Source: Morchella semilibera (Eukaryota; Ascomycota; Pezizomycetes; Pezizales; Morchellaceae). Taken from it: a stretch of 64,000 bases of DNA. A program made the translations under genes and the position numbers. The notes under the pieces were generated by a model, which was not told the origin of the DNA, ran no database searches, and saw only the letters and a list, made by a program, of their open reading frames with translations. The stretch covers positions 1,114,111 through 1,178,110 of the forward strand of contig WBVU01000010.1 of the NCBI GenBank assembly GCA_009192285.1, in the 5' to 3' direction. Shown here one piece after another: positions 34,695 to 44,870 of the stretch (within the stretch, counting starts at the first letter, position 1; every line of letters starts with the position of its first letter).

Positions 34695-34780
34695 GCCAAT
34701 ACCCCAAAACCCCATAGACAGCTGTGAATAGTTGTCTAACCTAAATTAGTAAAAATGCTTTTCCTGAAAAACATAACAGA

Positions 34781-37700
34781 TCAAGAGCCAGTAGGTGTGC
34801 CTGCAGGTGCAGGCGGACTCATCCCCAATTCTGCCCATGTTCCATTCAGTTTGGGGCATAATTTTTTGTTTGTACCTGTATCATTTATTAGCCCTCAACT
34901 TCTTAATAAGTATAACAACGTTTGCAGAAAATCTCTTACGGATATGCCCCGCTTGCCCGCAATTTGCACACTTCCTTGTGGTAGCAGTCTTTCCCGGAAC
35001 CGGCATCATGGTCATCGGGGAGCCCGGTGTTGTAGCCTCCGGCGACATGACATCGCCAGTACTAAAGCTCCCCTTCTTTCCCTGCCTTTCCCTTGCCTCT
35101 CTCCTTTCTTTATTCCTTTGTAATCTTTGCAGCTCAATCAATAGCCTCTTTTTATTCCTCTGATCCTCTTCGTCGTTGCCGGTAGGGACGATATTCTCGA
35201 CTCTAAAGTGCAGGGTCAGTAAGCTTCTTCTTGCTCTAGGTCGGTTTTCTCCTCATCCGCCTCTGTATGGGTACATACTGGGTCTTTTCGGCCTCGAGGT
35301 CCCGCCGCCGCTGGAGGTACTGTCGAATCACCTTGGGGTCTGTAACGAGTTCGACTTTGTTCTCGAGGTCACCTTTGTCGTTGCGGACTCGGCGAATGAT
35401 CTTGAGGACTTTGTTGCGTTGGTTAGTAGCGCTGAAACGGGAGAACTGACTCATCGTCTCGTCATCAGGGTTAAGCCATGGGCTTGGGCCGCCGGGGGTG
35501 ACAGCCTGGCTTCGTGGTGTCATGCCTTCCTCGAAGAGGTCGTCGACGTGCTCGTCACGCTGAGCGTCCTCGATTTCGAGGTCTGGTGGCTCAGTGGAAG
35601 ATAAACTCCTGTGCTGTGAGCGCCAGATCTGATCGATTGCTTCTTCGTATTGACGCTGCTGACGGGCAACATTATAGGAGTGCCCGCCGAGCTCCTTTAG
35701 GCGAGCCTTGTCCATCTTCTCCTCGACACTTTCGCCGACGGCTTTGAAACCTCCCTTCATGCTGGTCCTAACGAACGAGAACGCCTCGCCACGCCCACTA
35801 GGGTCACCTTCACCGTGCAGTTGCAGCATGGCTTTTCCTTGCGTGGCATTGATGAAGTTCTTTGTAGAGACCCAGGGAGTGAGCTGTGTCTCGAGACTCA
35901 TGCCGTCTTTATCGTCGTCTTCTTCATCCTCAACGGTCTTTGCGTACCCTGCGTCGGCGAGATTACGGACACCAACCTGCATTGCCTCAAGGAGACATAG
36001 GTCCTCAGGCTTAACCATGGCGCGGATAGCGGGCTCATCAGGGACAACCTCACCAGGCTTCATTTCCCAGAGGCCACTGCTCTTCTGGTATCCCATGAAT
36101 TCCTTGATCTTCTGCCTGTTCTGTAGATCATTGTTTTCTGGGAAATGTGCGGATATGTCTTTTACTGCAATGGCTTTGCCTTCTTTCCGTTTCACAACAC
36201 GGTAGCAGACCATCTTCAGCCTATTCTTGGCCGCGGTTGTCACCTTACGGGAGTGTGGACCTGGGACGTCAGTGACGGGGAGTAGCTGCCCAACTACATA
36301 TACATGCGGTATTGTGCGGAGGAAATAGTGGCTCTGGTTATCGTGCGTGTTCCGGATGACGACGAAATCCGTGCTCTTTGGTGCCTGCTTAAAGATCGGG
36401 GCACGACTCATGCGGTTATATAGTGTCGGAACCGTCTCTCCGGGGTCCACGGTCCCAAAGTTCCAGAATGGGGATCTGTCTTGGCTCATTAGTACCTGGG
36501 TCTCACCAATGTCGTATTTTGGGCGTGACTCGTCGTCGGGGCCCTTGCGGCGGTAGTAATTGATGAGACGGCTACCCATGCCGAAGTTTGACATGACGGT
36601 AGGGTACTCCTCTGAGTACTCGAGGAGAATGAAGTTGCAATTGTCCATGAGCGAGATGTCTTTGGTTGTGGCAAGAACTGTTTGAATATCTTTGCCTCGG
36701 TAGGTCTTTTTCTTGCGGCTCTTGATTTTAGAGAAGCGAATTTCCTGGTTGACATGGAAGTGGAGACTGGGTCGGTGGAAAGAGCGAGCTTCTTTAATAG
36801 AAAGCTTGGTTTTGTACTGTAAAAACTATTAGGAATGATCAAAATGCGTGTTTTAACAGGATATAACTTACGTATGGTGATTGTAATCTCAATGCAGGCA
36901 TGCTGTGCTCGATATTGAGCTGCCCGATAGTGCTTCTGACCTTGTTCTGGTGATTCTCTTTCAGCAGATCGTAGGCCTCATCGTTGCTGATGTTGTACCG
37001 CTGTGTAAGATCTTTATTGACCCTTCTCTTGAACTCACCGCCGATCTTCCGTGTTCGCCTGATCTCATTGGGCTGGCGGATATCTACAAGTAAATACGGA
37101 TCATTCAGGTCCAGTGTAACCTTCGCCGAGATAGATGTAAGATTCCCGTTAAAGATCGCCTCTTCGTCCAGCCACGAGTCGGGCAGCGAGTCCAGGAACT
37201 GGTCAATCTTAACCCTCTATATAACGATTTAGTATATAAAATAGGATATACCCTAGTAGGAGGCAGTAGAATACCACAAACCTTCTCCGGCCGGTTCTTG
37301 TCATTCCGGATCTCAACCACGTCAATGTCTACATCCTCATCGTCCAGGTCCCGCTTCGCCATGGCCGGCGGCGATGGTGGCGGTGTTGCCAGGATCGCCT
37401 CAATCTTGCTGTCCCAGTCGTCACAGGCCAGGACCAGGTCGCGTTCAAACGATGCATCCTTCTTTGCCTCCTCTGGGTCCGGCTTCTCTTCCTCCTGTTC
37501 GTCATCTGTCTCTATCTCCTCGATCTGCGGGGGAATGATGATGATCCTCCCCCGCCGCTCATCATCTCGCTCAATATATCCCTTAATTCCCACTGCACCC
37601 TTGGAGAATATTACGGAGTCGTCTGGCGCCATCTCAAAATTGATCTTTGTGGGGACACAAATTTTGGGCGCCTTTGGAAGAGTGGTACTGAGTGTGGCGG

Positions 37701-38349
37701 GCTTGCTCTTGAAGAGGGAGTTGAAGCTGAGGATCTTGTGAGGCTCAAAGTCGGGGAAGTACTGCTTTACGAGCTCTTGTTCGGTCCGTGTTGATTCCAT
37801 CATCTCCCCAGGGCTCATACCGAAGTCAATATCCTTAAACAACGTAGCGCCTGTCTTTGCTGCCTCGTCATCGTATAGCTTCCCAGAAGCCCCAGTACCA
37901 CCGCCGCCGCTACCACTGGCCGGAGCATCAACACCACCGAAATCTAGGCTCATGTCCATATCGAGCTCCCCACCGCCGCCGCCAGAGTCGTCAAGTGCGT
38001 CCATATCGCCAAATAGGTCATCAAGCTCATCGCCCAAAGCTGCCGACGGAGCTTCGCCCTCATTCATCAAATCAAAGAGCTCATCACCCTCTGCATCCTC
38101 GTCATCCAGCTGAGTGTCATTGGCTTCTATATTGTTGTTGGTAGAGTTATTGGCGGGCTCTTCTTCCTCGGGGAGGAGGTCGTCGTCGCTGATGTCTTCG
38201 TAGTCAACGGCGTCAGCTACCTTGCCAACGGTATCGCCGAAACTAAAGTCCCCGGGGACGTCGCCCGCAAGCGCGTCGCCGTTGAGAATTCCGTTTATGA
38301 GCGCGTCGTCGTCGTCGGCATGCGGGGGGGGTGATTTGGGCGTGGCCAT
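34781..38349 (-). CDS. TAF1: TFIID subunit 1 (TAF1 / TAFII-250 homologue)
   Basis: Five exons (38349-37282, 37216-36872, 36816-35279, 35202-34940, 34875-34781) join in phase to 1102 aa. The N terminus is acidic (DYEDISDDDLLPEEEE), as expected of the TBP-binding TAND region. The DUF3591 core follows (LHFHVNQEIRFSKIKSRKKK, NFILLEYSEEYPTVMSNFGM, then GSRLINYYRRK, and SSGLWEMKPGEVVPDEPAI). Near the C terminus is a CCHC zinc knuckle, CANCGQAGHI, then RTNKKLCPKLNGTW. TAF1 is the TFIID scaffold that contacts TBP, TAF7 and promoter DNA. No bromodomain is seen, as usual in fungal TAF1. The 76-nt intron at 35278-35203 is needed: reading through meets a stop at 35236, while splicing joins EKTQ to VENIVPTGND exactly in phase. 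Confidence 0.95.
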
Positions 38350-39392
38350 GATTATAGGTGCGCGATGTATGAGGGTAATGATGGGCAGGGTATAATGGGG
38401 GGTTGGAGAAGGCAGAAGTGGTGTGTGCGTTGATGGGTGCTGCGCTGGGTGCGAATATACTGGGGGTTCCACAACAAGGAGGTTGCCACAGGTCGTCCGT
38501 CACAGGTGAATAACGAGTGAGCGTTGGTGAGGTAAGATAAATTTATAAAGCAATCTTTCTTCCCCTTCAATTAAGTAATGCAGCTAATTCTTCCACTTCT
38601 ACTGCGGTTTTAAGTTATGATTTCATTTGGTATGTGTATGGTGAGGAGAGAACGTGGGTGTTTGGGGAGAGAGGGGGGGGGGGGATAAGGTAATGGAGGA
38701 GGATGAGTGATAGATATTGTATTGTAGTTAGAATGGAAGGGAGAACGCAGTGGATGCTTGTTGTATCTAAAGTACCTGTTATCATGTAAACACTAGCTGT
38801 CCATATTAATATCTACAAGTATGGTATAAAACATACCGTACCTGTACCCATATGTACCCTGCTACCCTACCTGTCATAGAACAAAACGCCGAGTGATGTC
38901 GCGTGCACCGGTCAACACCGATGTCTTGGTTAACGTTACCTGTATGTACCGACATTTACTACATGTAGCTATCACTTCTCCCACCCCCCTCCAATGACGA
39001 CACAGTCCAGGAGCTAGAGAGAGAGAGAGAGAGAAAACACATCACGTACGGAAAATTAATCTCTCTTTCTGGGGTTGTTACTACATGTATATTTACCCCC
39101 CTTCCAGAACTTATTATAATTATACTAATATCACTATTCTTACGACCACTACTATTCCTACTACTGTACTATCTATGAATTACTACTAGGATGTAGCAAA
39201 TAAAAGTTCAGACCTCATCTACCAATGGCATGCAACCATGAACAACGTAAAACAAACTCCATACACATGCAGATGCACCCCCCCCCCCCCCAAAAAAAAG
39301 AGGGGGGATAAAAAATAAAAAATAAAAAAATAAAAAATAAAAAAATAAAAAATAAAAAAAACATAGAGAACAAGAAAATCTCCACACGTGCA
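38350..39392. other. intergenic, TAF1 upstream
   Basis: Contains a G-run near 38670, a GA dinucleotide run near 39017-39034, a C-run near 39277-39290 and a long A/T repeat (39308-39361). No gene was seen. Confidence 0.5.
39308..39361. repeat. low-complexity TAAAAAA tandem tract
   Basis: About eight alternating six- to seven-base TAAAAA(A) units lie just downstream of the orphan membrane-protein gene. Confidence 0.85.
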
Positions 39393-40154
39393 CTAGACCT
39401 TCACCAACCCTACCCTCACTAATTCCTCTAATTCTCCCTCCAAATCCTGCCCCAACCATCTCTTCACCACTGCCCACCTTCCCCGAGCCCTCCTCCTTAC
39501 TGCCCCCCCCTTCATATCTAGTAGCCATAATCTCACCCACCTCTCCCTCAGCTTCCTCTCCACGCCCCTTGCTTCCCTCAGCTCACCCCTAACCCTCCCC
39601 CTTAATTCACCTCCCTCCACACTCCTACACGAACATTCCGTCCCTTCCAACACCTTCTCCAACTCCTCCACCCTCGCCCTCGCCCTCTCCGCTCCCTCCC
39701 GTGCCTCCCGAATGTGCGTAACATACCTTACTGGCCGACACCTCGCCATGACGGCAAACAGCGCGTCATTATCCAGATCCATCTCCGCCGGGAGTTTCAG
39801 CTCCCCCAGCCGCTCGTCGAGTATAGGCGTCGATGTTGGAGGCGGCGGCAAAGGGCCAGCGAACGGCCATGGGGCTAGTTCAAGGACGTATGCGCTCGTG
39901 TACAGGAGCGTCAGCAGGACCGTCGCCCCGATGAGCTGTGACGCACCCGCGTGGTTGAGGGTTGAGCGTACGGTGGGAGTTATGGTAGGCATGTGGGAGG
40001 TACTCGGAGTTAGGGAGAAGTAAGTTCTTTTTGGAGTTTGAAGTACTAATCGCGGGTGCATATGGAGTATTTGGCTTCTTCTGGGGAGCTGGGGGAGGGG
40101 TTTGAAGAGACAACGGTGACCAGCAAGGGCTCGGAGTAATATGGGGGGGTGCAT
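39393..40154 (-). CDS. uncharacterised single-pass membrane protein, probably mitochondrial
   Basis: A single uninterrupted frame of 253 aa; I do not recognise the family. The first 55 residues are rich in R/K/S/L with no acidic residue (MHPPILLRALAGHR, then PRRSQILHMHPRLVLQTPKR), which resembles a mitochondrial presequence. One hydrophobic segment, ASQLIGATVLLTLLYTSAYV (about residues 70-90), should span a membrane. The rest is highly charged and Arg/Glu-rich (REAREGAERARARVEELEKV), likely a long helix or coiled coil, ending VRVGLVKV. Internal ATGs at residues 32 and 55 could be the true start. The even codon content and lack of stops support a real gene, but no homologue can be named from sequence alone. 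Confidence 0.6.
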   Translation of the reverse strand: MHPPILLRALAGHRCLFKPLPQLPRRSQILHMHPRLVLQTPKRTYFSLTPSTSHMPTITPTVRSTLNHAGASQLIGATVLLTLLYTSAYVLELAPWPFAGPLPPPPTSTPILDERLGELKLPAEMDLDNDALFAVMARCRPVRYVTHIREAREGAERARARVEELEKVLEGTECSCRSVEGGELRGRVRGELREARGVERKLRERWVRLWLLDMKGGAVRRRARGRWAVVKRWLGQDLEGELEELVRVGLVKV

Positions 40155-42074
40155 GTTGTAGGTATGTTTTATAATGCTTTTTTTAACCCTTTGATTTATC
40201 GAGTCTTTTAGGTATAGGTACCCGTGGGTACTTGTATTTTATAGATGGGATATATCTGAAGCCGGTGTGGGGTAAAGTTTGAACAGGATAGATAACCTTC
40301 GTAAATGGAGGGAGTGTATCGCGTTTTATATCATATGCAGGTCTCTCCAACCTAATTTTAAAAAGGTACCAAGTTGAGGCTCTGCTCTACCCCCCCTCTG
40401 CCCATACTCCTGATTTAACCACACATGAATGCAAGAATGCGGCGCTGTCACTCGGAAAGAGTCACACCGCCAACTAGATAGATTTGTGAACAGGGTATGA
40501 TCTCATTCATAAGCGACTGGGATTGTGTTTTACACCAACCACTTGACCTGTGAGCATAATTCTCAATCGGCGTGCAGTATTATGATAGGATAGGTAAGCA
40601 TTGTGTGGTCGTAAGGTCGACTATCAGCACTCTACTCCAGAAGCACACTACATCATAGATCATGTCGCAGCCACCCCCGTGCTGCGGCGCCCACGGAAAC
40701 ATATCGTTATCCATCGAAAGAAGAAATATATTCTAAAAAAAGGGGGGCTCTACCGGATGGCTTCAGCAACGTGTGCCTACAAATCTCTCTGTGCAACTGC
40801 CCCGAGTGATGTCGCGTGATGAAACCAATAGGTATGGCCCTGGGTATATTACATGCAGTATGCACTGCACGGCGGGCGGCGTCAATCTCGGCTATGACTT
40901 TACACGCAGCTACCATTCTGCTAAGGGAGCAAACTTAGCCTCAGGGACCGATAAACCGGTCCGGACGGAGTACCGAAGGCGCCTGTGGGAAGTATGGAAT
41001 CTGATTTGCCTGCATACATGTATGTACGAGAAGTTGCCTCGGGGCTAACTGAGCCCCAGGAACGAGATACGACCCTGACATGTTCAAGGCTGAAAGTTGA
41101 AGGTTTGGCCTCGGCGGAGGTTAAGACTCCCAAATGCCAGGCCGTCCGGCATGCCACCCCTCCAAGGTAGGCTAGAGTGTTGCAACTATTGACAGAGTTC
41201 GTGCTTGGCAGACCATAACTTGCCTGTTTCAAGATTGGCCCTACATGAAGTTTTGTAAGGAGAACAGGTCTGATCCAGGTTTTATATGTTTAATGAAAAA
41301 AGCGCATTCCCCCTAATTCTATTCCATGGTCATCACCAGACCACTTTGCCAAGAAAACGAACCCAAGTTTACCCAAACGAAGCCTAAATTTATAGCGGAT
41401 ATCAATATTACATGTACCTTGAAAAAGTGGCACGCCAGACAGGCAAACTTTTTAGGTCCCAGACGTATCCTTAAAGGCTACATCTATATAGGTTAGAGGG
41501 CCATATAACCCTAACCCATATGTCACAACACTGAAACGCGGGGTGGATCGACGTGCAGGGCCGGACGAACCCTGTAACAAAAATTCACCAGATAAATGAA
41601 TGGGAGCACTTATGCCTAATATATGCTGGCCCGGGTTTCAACATTTTATTTCCCCCCCCTGACTCGCAAACCTTCCTTTTGACATGTATCAAGTTCCCGT
41701 TTCCCTTATAAGAGCTCGTGATTCCAATATCTGTTATCCCCGGCGTCTTTTACCCTAGGAAAGTGGAATGGATGCATATGCCATGTGATATAGCGGATGT
41801 ATTTCCTTCACCTTGATCGCAGCCTCTACGTCCTAGCTCTCCTCCCACCTTGTTTTCATAACTCGAGCCTCGTCGAGCAACCGATGAAGACGACGGAGTG
41901 GTGTTAGCCTTCTTTCTCTACGGCAAGGTCATTTACATTCATTATACCGCTAGCCGGTTCTTTTTTGACCCCTTTTTGTGTTTATTTGACTTTCTATTCT
42001 TCTGTACTCTTCTCGTTTCATTTCACTCTTGGGCGGGATCCTTGAGGGTTATTTGAACTCACCCGACTTCCATC
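40155..42074. other. 1.9-kb gene-free region
   Basis: No convincing coding sequence. A 17-bp string, CCGAGTGATGTCGCGTG (about 40802-40818), repeats one at about 38891-38907. TACATGTA copies lie near 41018 and 41409. Confidence 0.5.
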
Positions 42075-44238
42075 ATGGCTACGGATATATTACAAGAGCC
42101 GCCTAATTATGGTCACTTGCGGTTGGACAGCATTGGAAGGATATATATTACCATATTTGTACTCTGGACTCTGTTATTTGGTATTGGGTTAATGATCTTT
42201 CTCACTCATCGCCACCTTCCGTTCATTCGTTTGAAGAATGTTCCCCTCGTGTGTGCAGCATTAGTTATGCTGCACTTTCAATTGGGTTTCGATATGCTCA
42301 TATACCCTTCAAATGGCATTTTCCCTTGCAGTCTTGAGTTTTGGGTCATGAATACTTGTCTTCCGTAAGTTAGAGTTGATTTTCGACCACCAAATCTGTT
42401 AAAACATAATACTTATAATAAACATGCGCCAGGCTTGGGACCGCTCTCTTCCAGGCACAGAACATGCAACTTTTCAGTCTCTTTTGGGGACAAAAGCACC
42501 TCGTTTTGTTGCGCTCTAAAAGTCCAGGGTCCGCAAACTCCCTAAAACCTATGGGAACATGCCCTCCAGATAATATTATCCTCCGATGCTGGTATAAGTG
42601 GCGAGATACCTGTATCTTGAGGAAAACCTATATTGTTATTGCTATTGGCACTGCTCTGCAAGTATATATCCAAAGGCGGGATTTCAATTTATAACAATAT
42701 ATGCTAAGCGTACGAAAAAGCTCTTTGTGGCCTTGGCAATTTTTCTTGTTTCAAGACGCTTCCACTCGGGATTTGGACTTGTGGGGAAATCTGTTTCCCG
42801 CCTCCAATGCAGAGCTGGATGGGAATGGTATGCACTCCATGTACTCCGCATCTGGGCTTTCCATATTTCCTTAAATGTCATACAAAAGCGCAGTTTCTTG
42901 CGTGTAGAGCTACTAAAAAGCGATTTTGACGGATATATAGGATTCACTCAGGAATCTGGCAGTGGGTTTGGACATATGGTTACGGCCCCTTCATCCTCTT
43001 TAAGATTAGGAAGATTCAGGATACGCATAGATGGCGGCTACAGACAACTTTGGCCATACTTTTCAGGTTAGTTACTTTTAGGGGTGCCTTGTTGGGTTAG
43101 ATGGTTTCTCCCCCCTTCTTGATGCTTGTGGTGTTGGTGAGCTATTTTTAACAATTTTTATTGGCCCCTTCACACAGTCTGCCAGCTTTGCCATTATGGC
43201 TTTCGACTTGGTTCATACCAAATTTCTACATCATGAATTCTCACTGGCCTCCTAATCTATGGTAGGCTTCCTCCCTCTTAACCTCCCAATCACCCACCAA
43301 AGCCTCTGCTTACGGGGTTAGGTTTGTGCCCGGACTCGGAGCAATGGAATTTGTGATACTGTTTTTCCCTATTATCGAGATTTGGGAGTTCAAAAAACGC
43401 CAGCGTAAAGCGCGTGAAGAGCCTGGCCACACAAAATTCACTAAATACAGTATAGCAGCATTGGAACGAGCATTACATCACGACATCGACCGCTTGGAGG
43501 AATTTGCCGCTACTAAGGATTTTACCGGAGAAAATATCATATTTCTTAAGCGTGTTGAGAGTTGGAAGGAGAGTTGGAGACTGTCGGAGATCGAGGCTAG
43601 TGGTGAGAAGTTGACACCACTAGCTCTTCGCGCACGCTACGATACTGCTGAGTGTATATTCAGATCACTTATTCACCGTGAATCCTCTGCTTTCCCTCTC
43701 AATATCGAAGAGGAGATCTATCTTCCTTTGAGCAGGGTTTTTGGTGAATCCAACTACGGGTCCCAGAGATGTCTCCCCGTGCACAAACTTCCTTCTATAC
43801 CAAGGGCAGTAGCTCCATTTACAGATGGAATTCTGACAAGCGCGAGAAAAACACCCGAGAGCAGGTGTTTTTGGGAGACTCAAGGCCGTCGAGAATCCGA
43901 AGAGCAGGAATACAATGGTGAGGGGCCGCCAACACCACCACGAAAAAACTCGGTGGTGGTCCTACCACGTGAGCCGCCAATGCACTTCGATATCCACGTT
44001 TTTGATAGAGCAGAGGCAGCAGTCAAACAAATGGTTCTGACAAATACTTGGATTCGGTATGATTTTCTTAGTGGAAAGGGGGAACAATATACTAATATTA
44101 TTTGGGAGCATCATTAGTTACGTGGATTCCTTACCTCCCTCTGAGCGCTCTTTAATCGGCGTAGGACCCACGGTTTTGCCTAAAGCTAGCAGTGGAAGAA
44201 TTATTTCTGGAAAAAGGAATTCGAGGGGTTTTAGTTAG
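42075..44238 (+). CDS. seven-transmembrane protein with C-terminal RGS domain
   Basis: Seven exons (42075-42364, 42433-42661, 42721-42827, 42941-43066, 43178-43261, 43322-44056, 44118-44238) join in phase to 563 aa. The N-terminal half has about seven hydrophobic helices, including ITIFVLWTLLFGIGLMIFLT, PLVCAALVMLHFQLGFDML, LFVALAIFLV and FVILFFPIIEIW. Between helices are the motifs RRFHSGFGL, CRAGWEW and WQWVWTYGYGPFILFKIR, also seen in fungal 7TM-RGS proteins. An RGS domain follows (LEEFAATKDFTGENIIFLKR, later ARYDTAECIFRSLI, and finally FDRAEAAVKQMVLTNTWIRY before VDS). Such proteins are thought to combine sensing with acceleration of G-alpha GTP hydrolysis at the plasma membrane. The last intron has a perfect TACTAAT branch site; without it the protein would end about 20 residues after WIRY. 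Confidence 0.85.
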
Positions 44239-44870
44239 TGCACACCTACATACTAATAAGGAAGTGGAAGTATGGAATCGTGCCGGGCCTATATTCCACG
44301 CTCCCTGTGGTATTATCAAGATCTTTATTGCGTGTTCTAGTTCTAGTTTTACTTGCGGTATTGCTAGAATATATATACATGTACTTAATTACGAAAGTGT
44401 GCGCAAGTCTAAATTGCTGGCTGCGATTCATAAACTATCACTCGAGTGGTCGATTTCTTGGCGCTCTCACGTGACAGGTCTTAGTTACAGTATATACATG
44501 TTTATATTTAAAAGAAATCTCGCCTGATCATCTTTTTCTACGTAGTTAAGTATATAAAGCTCTTATGGGCATAAGTGGGTTCAGTCATATATAGCATTCG
44601 GTAGCATGCCGTTAGACTTTATACCTACATATACTTAGTATCTACATGTACTTAAATCTACTACTACCGCTTTTTGGGATTTAGCAGAGTAAGAAGTTCG
44701 TCCGGAAATCTCACACAGTTCTGGGTTTCTGGCTGTTGTTGAAATTGAGTTCAATAATCAGGGTCTGCCAACATGCAGCGCCAAGACCCGAGACTCGGTA
44801 GCTCCTCAACGTCACGACTTCAGATCTCCAAGCTCAACAATCAATACCGCGACTACTATCGGCTCCTGTC
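44239..44870. other. intergenic, upstream of VPS11
   Basis: AT-rich, with TACATGTA copies near 44378 and 44644. No other feature was recognised. Confidence 0.45.

Larger units (their letters stand above)
27870..34780. other. 6.9-kb gene-free region
   Basis: No protein-like reading frame, rRNA or tRNA was recognised on either strand. It holds two foldback structures (30173-30236, 33265-33385), a short GA/A-rich tandem tract (34640-34694), G- and A-runs, and TACATGTA copies near 29952, 31160 and 31845. It may be old transposon sequence that has decayed beyond recognition. Confidence 0.55.

Noticed and set aside
35236-35279. Apparent frameshift near the end of TAF1
   Set aside because: A standard 76-nt intron (35278-35203) with good donor, branch and acceptor joins the two frames exactly, so no indel is needed.
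40601-41232. Cluster of overlapping frames up to 103 codons on both strands
   Set aside because: Frames overlap on opposite strands with no conserved motifs; looks like non-coding or decayed sequence.
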